Assembly (NCBI RefSeq): GCF_902148845.1
Contig: NC_043748.1
Span: 15,776,945-15,840,944, forward strand
Direction: 5' to 3'
Origin: Salarias fasciatus
Taxonomy: Eukaryota; Chordata; Actinopteri; Blenniiformes; Blenniidae
DNA: 64,000 nt
Positions within the stretch are counted from its first letter, which is position 1. Each line of letters starts with the position of its first letter. The notes under the pieces are model-generated. The model saw only the letters and a list, made by a program, of their open reading frames with translations. It made no database searches and had not been told where the DNA came from. Shown piece by piece: positions 43,842 to 64,000 of this stretch. The position numbers and the translations under genes were made by a program.

Positions 43842-45752
43842 TATTCAAGCCACGCGCCCTCAAAACAAAAACACCCCGCCCCCGCTTAAAAAAAACCAAA
43901 AAAGCTTTTAATTAAGTGAAAACATTAAAGACATTTATCTTTTTAATCTTAATATAATTTAATCTGAATGAAAGTTTTAAAACAGACGAGAGCATTTTAT
44001 GAATTAAAAAATGCAATTTACCACATTGAGCCTCGAGCAAATAAATCCTATAAATTTCACTCCTAACTTTTTCTATTATGATTTGCTTACTCGTCTGAAT
44101 TTCCTTTAGAGTAAAACTGTTGTAATGATCATTTACTTCCACAACTGAGAATGATAGAATGTCGTGGAATGTTCATATTGAATTGTCACATGGCAAAGAA
44201 AACATGCTTCCGTTATTGTTCTATTAAGTGATTAAAAAAAGGCAAAAAAAAGGTTCTGCAAAAAAATATTTTAAAACAAACATGAAATGTGAAAATAAAT
44301 CTTAATATAAATTTAACACAAATGAGCTTGATAAAATTAGGCTGAATATTCATGACGTACCAGACCACTAATAGTGTACTGTTAATTATGTTGATGGAAT
44401 TAAGTTAAAAAGTCAATTGGAATAGTCATATCATTTTATGATGCATGATATTTTGAGTGTATTTTGGATTTTCACAACAAATAAGGTGACATTTTTGAGA
44501 AAAGTCAATTGTCATTGTATTGTGGTCATTTTAAGCCACCTGTTACGGCACACATATTATTCACACACGTAAGAGGAAAGACTAGACAGAGACACAAAGG
44601 CTGATTTTCACAATTTATTCGGAACACAAGTGGACGGAGGATGAATTAGTGCATATTTCAGGGCGTTCTTTAAAATTACATTTTGAAATAAGGGTATAAG
44701 ACACATATTGCTCTCATTTTTTTCCCCAGTATTCAGTAATAAGTTTACACAGTGAATGTCGGAAAGACAGAAGTCATCCTCTCCATGAGGGGAAAACATG
44801 AAAAAAAACAAACACCTGTCTTTATGGTGAGTGTGTGTTTGAGTAGAATTCAGTGGTTTTCCCCTAAAGACAAAAGTGGCTCAGGAAAAAAATACGACGA
44901 TAAAGAAGTGGTACATTTCTACTTGAAACGTTAAAGTGAAAGTTAAGATTAACCAATTTACACAAGTATTTATAGATGATGATTGGTGATGTTGAGTGAA
45001 CCATATCTTTCTATCAAATTACAACTTTTCTGAACACTAGTTACCACAAAGGTTGCATTCAATACAAAAGTTAAATACCAAACAATAAATTAGGTTCATA
45101 AATTAATTTATATATATCAAAAAAGAAATGTCCTGAAGCAACAGCTTTAATAATTTAAATAAAGAGAAAGGCGCTGCTGTACAATCTCACGACTTCACTA
45201 AACATGGCTATTCTGTTGGATTCCAGTGTTCGCACACCGAGGCTCAGCTTCACCGTCCTCTGATCATCACCGATTGGCAGCATTTCAGCTCAGCAGAGAA
45301 ACGGCAACAGATGTTTCACAACCTGAATAAAAAACTGACGCGGTTCTTCCCACCAGTCAAACGCAGCGGAGGCTGCCAGTGCATATCGTGAACACCCACA
45401 TCGACGGTGGGTTGCCTACTCCAAGAAAAATCCCCTACCTACAAGGCGGGAAATTAGCCTCAAGACCCATTTATTATAGTACAAGTGGTTCATCAGCGTT
45501 TCAACAATTATATTCATTCCAGTTTCAGTCCCAGTAAATTAAACATTTCCTATTTAAAGAATGTACACAGCTTGTTTACATGTAAACAGATGCTTTCTTT
45601 TCTCACTTCCTAAAAGTTCCAATCACAAATCAGCCAACCCTTACCCAAGACTCATTAAATAACTCAATACCAAGCTATTGCTGTGATCAAAGATGTCTAG
45701 CTCATTCTGTTAACATTCAAATCACTCTCTCATACCTACTATCTTCACATTA
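43842..45752. other. hirip3 upstream region and kctd13 3' UTR
   Basis: 43842-44600 is very AT-rich and non-coding. 44600-45752 fits the kctd13 3' UTR, with a poly(A) signal at 44614-44619. I saw no repeat family that I could name. Confidence 0.5.
44614..44619 (-). terminator. kctd13: Poly(A) signal for kctd13
   Basis: AATAAA on the minus strand (GAATAAATTGTG), 1.13 kb below the kctd13 stop codon, preceded by a plausible 3' UTR. Confidence 0.5.
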
Positions 45753-48365
45753 TTAGTCTTTATACACAGTTTGCTGGCCGTGCCCCCTTTCGTCGTGCAT
45801 TATGTGCCTCCTCACGTGGATCCTCCTCACTCGCCGGTCTCCTCCCACAGCGCCGCCCTCCTCCTCCGACTGGCCGGCGCCCAGCGACGACCCCGGGCCC
45901 CTGGAGTCCAGCAGGTGCAGCCCTCCGGGACCAGACGCTCGGCTGTTCTCATAGATGAGAATATTGAGGGTCTCTTCAAATATTCGGGCCTCGGGAAACT
46001 CGACCTGCAAACCCCAAACATCCGGTGGTAAATCGCTCAGCTGTTACTCGCAAAGAAAAATGAAAATTTCATGTTTTGTTAAATACAGTGCCACTGAAAT
46101 AACCAGGCTCACTTTGGTCTGTTTCTTCTCTGTAGCGTAGACGATGGAAGTGCAGCACACTTCAGCGATTTTGCGACCTTCGCCGTAGAAGGACCAGCAG
46201 CAGATCTCGTCCCCGAGCACGTCTTTGACAAACAGGACACGTCCATTGAACCGCAGCACCAGCTTGTCAAACAGCTCAATGTTCTTCAGCAGGTTATCGT
46301 CGGAGTTGCTGGTCGCAGAACGACAGAATGGTGGAGAAGAAAAGAAGAAATCAAACACTTTCAAACAAAAGTTTCTCTTTAGTTTTATATCATTTTTCTG
46401 ATATACACAGTCAGGATTCTTACCTTGTGTACGAGTATTTGTTGTTTCCTCTGTTATTCTGTAGTTTAACTACGGCTGTAGAGACAACAAAAATATTAAA
46501 TGAAAATACATTCATTAAATAAGCAATAATATATATCTAATTTTCTTTTTGATAAGTTTGTTCTCAAACCAACAACAGGCTCCCTCTAGTGGTCAGTCTA
46601 GGGAAGTCATACAATTTGAAGATACAGTCAAGCTAGAAATAAAAAACTACAAACAAAACATGGCCTTCATAGTAATAAGCATTAGCATTGTTTTTAAATC
46701 AGTGGCCTGCCTCAATAGAGATGCTGCACCTCGTTGAGATTAGTTAGCTTTTTCATTGAGGCAGTAGCGTCTATAAACGACAGAGTAAACATGTCTCCAT
46801 TGTGAAATGTGTTGTGATTTGATACAATACTCCATGTTCAGGTTGGTCAAACATCGGCCCTTGGGAGAACTCAAATCTGAACAAACCACCGATGTAGAAA
46901 ACTAAATTTACCTTTCTACAAGTAGCAATCATCTTCTGTTCTTCTTTGGCTGAGGTGAGCATGGGGATGCGACACACACTTTCAAACACATCCTTTTGTT
47001 TCTGAAAGGTAAAGACAGTTTACTAAATACACAAATACCTTATATTTATGAATTTAAGTGTCAAACCTACCAGGAAGTAAAACTCATAAAATGTTCTCAC
47101 TGTTCTGTGTGGCGTCTGAATGACTACATGTCACAGTGTGGATTTATTAAGAATATCAGAAGAAAGTAAATGGAGAAGGAGCAAATTAAACCCGGTGGTT
47201 GATTTCATGCCCTCACCTGCATGGCACTGAGGCAGTGCTGGACGAGGCCCTGAACCCGATAGTACTGAGCCTCCTTCAGAACCTCGCCCAGCTCCCTGTG
47301 GTCCTCTGGAAGCGGTACCGAGCCGTCTCGCAGGAAATTTAAAACCAAACTGAAATGCCGACCAGATCTATCCAAAACCACCCAACCTGGCAGGAACAGA
47401 AATGATCGTCAGTTATTGTCTTCTTCTGCAATACATCTATTCTGTGGTAAATCAGCATATCTCTCAGTATATTGTGAATGTAGTGGTGGTGGTTACTGCT
47501 GACAAACAAATTAATATTCACTTTGTATCCGATTCATTTCAAGAAGGACCCTAAAAAGGGAGTATTATCATTTGGGAATACCCATCAGTCCCTCCAGGAA
47601 GTTGTGATTGACAGTTGACATTGTAGTTTTGTCCTATCACTGAGATTGGTTGAGTTTAATGAAATGTTGCGATTACGACATTGAGGTGAACTGAGCAAAG
47701 TTTCAAGCTGAATATCCCCATTTAAAATCATACAGAAAAAAATTATAGGTGAAGAGCAGGGAGACAAGAATGAGACTTCTCTGAATGACTCACTCTTGTT
47801 ATGTGAACTTTACAGCCAGGACAGAAACACATTTACGGTATAGTCAAGTTTTTAATGTTATCAGTTTGACAATCATAAAATATTCCAGGAATGAGTGAGT
47901 CATCTGACCATCCTGTTAATATTTTACAGATTTAATTTCTTAAACTGTAAAACTTACAGTTCCAAATGTGCATTAAATTCATTAAAAAAAACAAACAAAC
48001 AAAAAAAAACATTCCATTTGAAGTGATTGTGAAACTATATATGGGAATATTTTATTGAGGAAAAATATAATATTGGAAAAATTCACAACAAGAAAACTTG
48101 TAAATGTTGATAGACCCACACACTCACCTTCTGAGTCGATCGTAACTTCTGTTCCTCCATTGCATATGCTGCGCAGCAGACTGTCCTCCTTGCTTAAAGT
48201 CTGGACGGTGGTATAGTGCAGAGAGCCCCCGACATTCAACTTGATGTACTTGCTCCCCAGCAGACCCTGATTTCTTTGCTCATCAGTGTTTTGACAGGAA
48301 GGCTGGGAAGCGGCAGGCTGGGCAGAGTCGGCAGCATGACTGCCGACTGAAGCCTCAGCAGACAT
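45753..48365 (-). CDS. kctd13: KCTD13 (BACURD1), CUL3 adaptor
   Basis: Six coding exons: 48128-48365, 47217-47386, 46912-47001, 46425-46476, 46113-46308 and 45753-46004. They give about 332 residues if one base is restored (human 329). The protein starts [10 protein letters not shown]. The BTB/POZ domain spans about residues 40-140 ([42 protein letters not shown]). The conserved C-terminal part includes [59 protein letters not shown] and the end [20 protein letters not shown]. The MSAEAS start and [14 protein letters not shown] end separate it from TNFAIP1 and KCTD10. The family recruits RhoA and other substrates to CUL3 ubiquitin ligase and is studied in the 16p11.2 dosage syndrome. Exon 4 begins CCGTAG where CCxGTAG is needed for KPVVKL, a one-base loss that is probably an assembly error. 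Confidence 0.95.
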
Positions 48366-48639
48366 GGGGCTGAAGAATCACTTCCTGGCTGCAAAGCAGA
48401 AACGATGAGTTATTTATATTAGTTTGATCAGAAAACAGATCGATATTGGTGTTATCAAAAACAATCACCATCATTTGCCTCTTAATGTACAACTTTGTCA
48501 GTAATCCAGATGTAATAGTTTTTTGAAGTAGGACATTTCTAGATCATAGGCAAGTGTGAACACATTTCCACACAGTTAGGCACAAACTGTTCACAGCCAA
48601 ATGCTTGTGTTTGGATGGAAGGACCAGGTCAAAACCCTA

Positions 48640-48745
48640 CATAGGCACAGGGAAACCATGCAAACTCCACACAGACAGGCCTGAACCTGAACTCAAAACA
48701 GATTATACTCCCTTTGAGGCAAGAGTGCTAACCACTATTAAAAAT
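48640..48745 (+). repeat. Fragment of a fish LINE/SINE-type repeat
   Basis: CCATGCAAACTCCACACAG ... GAGGCAAGAGTGCTAACCACT matches a very common fish interspersed repeat signature (catgcaaactccacacag ... gtgctaaccact). Diverged and lacking clear ends. Confidence 0.55.
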
Positions 48746-49729
48746 AATGCAATAAATCAACATTTCATTGCTAGATATTAAATAGGTCGGTAGATATTAT
48801 ATGGACAAACCGCCCCCCTTCTTTCAGAGTAATTGGATGTACCTTTAAATTAATAGTAAGAGCTTTTAAATTCAATTTATTTGAATTCTTTGAAGGCTTC
48901 AGGTAAGCCTAGTTTCAGAGTCAGTTACTTTGTCATTATACAACTAAAACACAATAGAAAATGTATTAAATATATTTGGATCAAATATCTTACTTGACCA
49001 CACCTTATTTTTCTGTCTTATTGATTCACTTCTTATCCGGCAGCAGTATGACAAACACATGACTGAAGATGAATAAAAACATGATTAAGCTATGATCTTG
49101 TGAAATTAAAACCTAGACTTAGGAGAAGTATCAGAAAAGGGAGGCCGACAGAAGACCAGATTATCTGACACGGCTACATGTCGGGTTATAGAAGCTAAAT
49201 AATCCTCATACAGATTATGACATATTGTACTTACCACAGTGATCATCCAAGTGAGCAGCAAGTGTGAATCGAGCCAAGCCAGACAGCTAAACGTGGAGCT
49301 TCGCGGAGGAAAAAAAAAAACTAAGTGAAAAGAGTTCAAACCGGGAGGAAACGCTTTACAGTTCATTTTATCGCAGCTAAATCAAAGTGGCTAACAACAG
49401 CTAGCCTGTTACTAATCTAAGCCAGCTGCGCTCGTTTGCTCTGCACCGCTCCCTCAATCGCAGAAAAATCACAGAGCAGCCACTATAAAAACAAAAACCC
49501 TGCAACAATGAGGACAGCTGCGTCCATTGTGGGACAAAAGACTGAAAACAGAAGCTAATGCGAGACGCTAACTGGGTCAGACGGAAACGAACCAGACCAA
49601 CAGCTTCCGCTGGTTTCTTCTTCTACTGTTATAACAATATCTGGACGACTGCCACCATGTGGTAGTATGGGAAATTACACATTTTCTGTTCTTGAAGAAT
49701 ACAACGTTCTAACTTGTATTCGTTTGAGT

Positions 49730-49862
49730 TTGCATGTTCTCCCTGTGTGTTCTTCGGTTTCCTCTGGGTATTCTAGTTTCCTCCCAAAAACATGCATATG
49801 ATGTTAATTAGTTCAACTATAAATTGCTCATACGTGTGAATGTGAGTATGTGCTTGATAAGT
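49730..49862 (+). repeat. Fragment of a fish LINE/SINE-type repeat
   Basis: TGCATGTTCTCCCTGTGTG ... TTTCCTCTGGGTATTCTAG ... TTCCTCCCAAAAACATGC ... AAATTGCTCATACGTGTGAA reproduces the opposite-strand or adjoining portion of the same family as 48640-48745 and 50040-50216. It is an old copy. Confidence 0.6.
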
Positions 49863-50039
49863 GCCACAGCTGGCAGTCCAAATCACAGTTGGTGAAAATT
49901 AGTTTTCATAAATGAAACCAGTGTTTTACAGTCAAAAAAAAAAAGGCTCAGTGTATTATTTTCCCATTAATTAACAAAAAAAAAATTCCATTAAACCGTC
50001 ATTGTGAATCCATAACCTCCTATCCTGTGTAAGGCTGCA

Positions 50040-50216
50040 TGACATTCACTCACATTCAAATAATTCATAATTTGAACCGAGTGAGGAAAACCGAACTACT
50101 CTAAGGAAATACAAGCACATATGAGGAGAACACGCAAACTCCATGCTGGCCAGTATACAAGCCTATGATATTCTTGCTGAAGGGAAGAGCGCTGTCCACT
50201 GTTCCGCTGTTCCGCT
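50040..50216 (+). repeat. Fragment of a fish LINE/SINE-type repeat
   Basis: Contains GAGGAGAACACGCAAACTCC and GAAGGGAAGAGCGCTGTCCACTG, a diverged form of the family's AGGAGAACATGCAAACTCCA ... GTGCTAACCACTG signature. Ends undefined. Confidence 0.45.
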
Positions 50217-50584
50217 GTGCAGCCCTAATCATGAATAACAACAAGACAATGTCTTTGAAATGCAGCCCTACATTTCATTGCAGTCTAAATATGTTACTAT
50301 CTACCATGTTGTCAGTATATGAATCTGGATGGAATATATGTTTTAATTTTGCTTGTATGTGTATTTTATATTTAAAGGAGACTTCCAGATGTGTTAGAAT
50401 TTATCAGCGTTTGTGTCATACTTTAATTTAATTTTGTTTTAGCATGTTCATGGTCCATGTGATATAGGACTAGAGGGCGTAGTATAAGTTTCTTGTTCTG
50501 TTGACATATAAATTGTTGGAGCACGTCATTACCTGATCCAATCTAAAGGTAAAAACATGTACAGTCATAACAAAGGTATGGCAT

Positions 50585-51427
50585 GGAAGAGATCTTGGTA
50601 CAGAAATTCTGAGTCTGTATGGTCGGAAATGATGAAACGGATATATACATCCTCAATTTGTATGAAACACACTGTTATGCAGTTCAAAATTTTCTATTGA
50701 TGCACTGGACCAAGGCTAATTGTCAAGGTTTGTGCCAAACATAAACCCCATGTGTGATCGCTGCAAACAATTCCAAGCCACTTTGATCACATGTTTGGGG
50801 ATGTCCCAGTCTGTCTAATTACTGGTGGTCACTGATTTTTAAGTTACTTTCTGAAACTATAGGAGTCGTATTAGAACCATCTGCATTTCTCGCTCTCTTT
50901 GGGGTGGTGACACAAAAGGTAGCGATGAATAAATATTCCAAAACCTCCTGTCTTTTGCCACACTAATAGCCAGACGACAGATTTTGATTAGCTGGAAAGA
51001 CCTCCACCCTCCAACACTCAGACAGTGGATTAGAGACATGCTTCATTTTATTAAGTTAGAGAAAATCAAGTACACAATTAGGGGGTCAGCCTACACGTCT
51101 TAATGATATGGCAACCTTTCTCAGTCAAATTGATGTATTAAGTCCTGATACTTTGTGGATATGTAGCCCCAGGGGGTCTATGAATACAACGAAAAGCTCT
51201 GAAGAAAAGCTGGAGGATTGCCTGAAATGTACCCTGTGTTCATGTTTTTTGATGTTCTGAGTTCGACCTCTGAAAATTGTAACTACAGTTTTCATTTATT
51301 TTATATAGTTGGCCTACTTTTATTTCTGTACGCATTTTCCAAAAACTACAGTTAGATGATTGTAAATTGTTAAAGATGCACTACAAATTAATAGAGGAAC
51401 CTTGTTCAAAAAAAAAAAAAAAAAAAC
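50585..51427 (+). mobile_element. 5'-truncated L1-like LINE with target duplication
   Basis: An 843-bp insertion flanked by the perfect 14-bp direct repeat CAAAGGTATGGCAT (50571-50584 and 51428-51441) and ending in a long A run. The plus strand preserves scattered pieces of the C-terminal part of an L1-clade ORF2: MHWTKAN near 50699, MCDRCKQFQAT near 50752, and ISWKDLHPPTLRQWI with IKYTIRG near 50990-51085. Several stops and frame changes separate them, so it is dead. The intact duplication fits one target-primed insertion. Confidence 0.88.
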
Positions 51428-52092
51428 CAAAGGTATGGCATATCATTTATAAAAATAAATTGTTTCACAGAATATTCATCAGGGATGTCAGCCTAAGGCT
51501 AGTATGAATATGTATGATTTAAAAAAAAAAAGTCAAATACTTCCTCATGGAGGGATCAGGAGGTCCTGGGGTCATCGAGAACTAAAAATAGTAATAGCTA
51601 TAAATGTGACAGCAAAAACCACCAAAAAAATCTCCTTTAAAATTTAGACACTTTATCCTTTAATCCTTTCTACCCACTAATCTGTGACCACAAATGTACT
51701 AATATGTAATAATGGATGCTTTTTTGTTTTAAACAGATTTATGAGAATAACTTCAAAGACTTGTTTCTTATGTAACAGGAAATGTGACTCTAAAAGTACA
51801 TTAGAATAAATTATGTATCCTATATACTGTTGTTACTGCACAACAGGAAAAATAAATCACAAAATTAATGATGGATATTATATCGTAATAATAGTGACAT
51901 ACTGATATGCAGACGAGAATACTTGTTACTTTTTAAAGGTGAGTAACAAAATAATAAACTGTGCACTGCACTTTTAAAAAAAGTAGAAAAAAAATAAATG
52001 TGATATGAAGCGTGAGCAAATTTTTTAGTGTATGTGGAGATGTAAATGTAAGAGACATTTGACAAACACACTTCACACCATTCAACAGAGAC

Positions 52093-52098
52093 TTTATT
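52093..52098 (-). terminator. sez6l2: Poly(A) signal for sez6l2
   Basis: AATAAA on the minus strand (GAAATAAAGT), 1.3 kb below the sez6l2 stop codon, at the edge of a sequence that reads like a long AT-rich neuronal 3' UTR (about 52075-53430). The UTR includes TAA and AAAC microsatellites. Confidence 0.5.
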
Positions 52099-52520
52099 TC
52101 CAGTTTAGCAAATAATTTACTGCCTCCAAAAGAGTGTATTCATATATGAAGCAAAGAAATGCTACTGATGATAAGAGAAGAATTAAGTCTACAAAGCAAC
52201 AGTCTCCAAGATCCTTCATTTGGCACAGTGAATGAAACTACATTCACCATTTAAACAATCATTTGTAAATAAATACATAATGCATCACAGCAAGCAGCCA
52301 GATTTGTAATTTTTCATCAACATAGTGCATACAACATCAAACCTGATAACAATGATAACTGTCAGTAACTAGAATGAGAATGAAAAGATTGAGCAGAAGC
52401 AATATAATTTACAATCAGTGCATGCTCTAAGCATAATGACATTCATGTCCTCACCTTTTTCTTATACAGTTTGTCATGTGACAGTGGGTGACGATGCACT
52501 CAGGAACAGCAAAGAATAAA

Positions 52521-52543
52521 TAATAATAATAATAATAATAAAA
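52521..52543. repeat. TAA microsatellite
   Basis: About seven TAA units in the sez6l2 3' UTR. Confidence 0.85.
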
Positions 52544-53280
52544 AAAACAACGCTTTTGTAAACACTATTCCAACAACAGATGAAACACTTAGTGACATTA
52601 AATTATTTACCATTATAATTTGGCACTGAATTTTCATTATAGGTATATATGAAAATTAACCTCCCGCCACCACGTGTAAGTGTATATATTTATATATGTA
52701 TATGAGGCTTATATATATGTAATTAAGTATATATATCAACCTCCGTAAATATTAAGTCATATATTTACATTCAATTTGTGTGTGTATGTGTGTGTTACAC
52801 ACAACTAAAGAGTAAAAATAATTTCCAAAACTTTTTCTCCTTATTGAAATTTCAGGTTGTTGTTTTTTTTTTTTTTCCCTTTTACTGAAACACTTTGACA
52901 CGCAAGATGTGACACGAAACAGTCCAGTGACAGTAGAAATAAAAAAAAAACATCAAGGATATATTCAATGGTCATGATGACTGTTACTTTTGATTGTTAC
53001 AAATAAAGTATTGCCAAGTTGTGTAATGTTTTGGCCTCAAAATGATTCAAATGAATAAATCTGTCCCTTTAATCCCTTTCAGCATGTTCTTTCTCTACTA
53101 CTCTTCTTCCTCTGTGTTTTCTCGGTTGTCAATTTTTACCCTTTATAAGGCACCAGTCCCAAAAGATACAGAAAGTTGGACTGTGAAGTCGGACTCACAT
53201 TTTTCGGACCACCGTATCAGTGCAACTCGTTTAAATAAAGCACTTCCTCAATCAAAGAACCAGATATGCCATGAAGTAAA

Positions 53281-53312
53281 ACAAACAAACAAACAAACAA
53301 ACAAACAAACAA
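53281..53312. repeat. AAAC microsatellite
   Basis: Eight AAAC units in the sez6l2 3' UTR, just after the stop codon in transcript order (TTTG on the sense strand). Confidence 0.9.
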
Positions 53313-53430
53313 AAAAACAAAAAAACATAAATCATGAAAGAAGGTGGCGTGAGGCCTTATAATGAGAAGAGATCTGTCTCCCCAAAGAGTTGTTTTCTGC
53401 GTTTCCTTTCTCACCAAGATGTTTTCTGCT

Positions 53431-63580
<10,150 letters not shown>

Positions 63581-64000
63581 GGCTTTGGATGAAACTGAAT
63601 GACCTGAGAAGGTTAAAGTGAGTAAATCGATTAACAACCTATTAGTGGTGACAACATCACTGTTTCTAGTGGGTTAAAGTAATGATTATTAATAGCTTAG
63701 AATTACTGCAGGAAGCTCTGGAATAACCCATGATTGCAGGATGGGTGATGGATGGCAAATTAATCAGTGTAAAATCCCTGACAATTCAGGCACTTAACAT
63801 GTGTTTACATCACAAGGCCACACTGGCTCGGATTAGATCATTGCAATGTGATAGCACTGTAAAATAACATTCTGGGATATTAATGTTTTTTTTTTTTTAT
63901 ATATATAAACGACAAAACAGAAATGAAAATAAAACAGTTTTAAATGGAAAACGATGGACTGCACATCGCGCACGTATAAGGTTAAATATTCAAGCTTCTC
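63581..64000. other. sez6l2: sez6l2 5' UTR or upstream intron
   Basis: The first bases continue the exon that holds the start codon. The rest is AT-rich and includes a T run and TA repeats at 63888-63908. A promoter was not seen and may lie outside the window. Confidence 0.4.

Larger units (their letters stand above)
48366..52080. other. Spacer between kctd13 and sez6l2
   Basis: kctd13 5' UTR exons probably lie near 48366-48395 and 49230-49560, where GC and CpG rise. The rest is non-coding, with fossil repeats at 48640-48745, 49730-49862, 50040-50216 and an L1-like LINE at 50585-51427. Mammals have ASPHD1 between KCTD13 and SEZ6L2; I see no ASPHD1 exon here. Confidence 0.55.

Overview
The window is a stretch of a ray-finned fish nuclear genome, most likely a spiny-rayed teleost. 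The genes are vertebrate, their introns are short, and the non-coding DNA holds typical fish repeats: hAT-type MITEs, 5'-truncated LINEs, and CA, AAAT and AAAC microsatellites. I reconstructed eight genes with recognisable vertebrate orthologues and one PH-domain gene that I could not name. Exon joins were checked by reading frame. The exon sums of ZNF207, C17orf75, the PH gene, RHOT1, ADAP2 and ANTKMT are each an exact multiple of three.

Layout. 1-1.2 kb: no gene recognised. 1.8-5.2 kb (-): znf207 (BuGZ). 6.7-11.8 kb (+): C17orf75/NJMU-R1, the only plus-strand gene, with an antisense LINE in its last intron. 13.3-16.7 kb (-): a PH-domain, tyrosine-motif adaptor-like gene with a coding minisatellite. 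18.0-31.3 kb (-): rhot1 (Miro1), including the cassette exon known from mammals and a second candidate cassette exon. 32.7-35.8 kb (-): adap2. 37.6-39.3 kb (-): antkmt (FAM173A). 40.6-43.8 kb (-): hirip3. 45.8-48.4 kb (-): kctd13. 53.4-63.6 kb (-): sez6l2, from signal peptide to cytoplasmic tail.

The left half (ZNF207, C17orf75, RHOT1, ADAP2) corresponds to human 17q11.2. The right half (ANTKMT, HIRIP3, KCTD13, SEZ6L2) corresponds to human 16p. The window therefore spans a junction between two mammalian synteny blocks. The genes do not form one pathway. RHOT1 and ANTKMT both act at mitochondria, ZNF207 and HIRIP3 act in the nucleus, and SEZ6L2 and ADAP2 act at membranes.

Most interesting points: an AT-AC U12-type intron in C17orf75 and a U12-type GT-AG intron in the divergent neighbour znf207; a conserved 41-residue Miro1 cassette exon (linked in mammals to peroxisome targeting) plus a phase-compatible 144-nt candidate exon; the unnamed PH gene with six 45-bp coding repeats; a hAT-like MITE carrying five TTAGGG units; a foldback insertion with a 15-bp target duplication; and two three-armed RNA-like folds around the znf207 3' end. 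Eight one-base frame breaks, most in or beside homopolymers, cluster in hirip3, kctd13 and sez6l2 and look like assembly errors.
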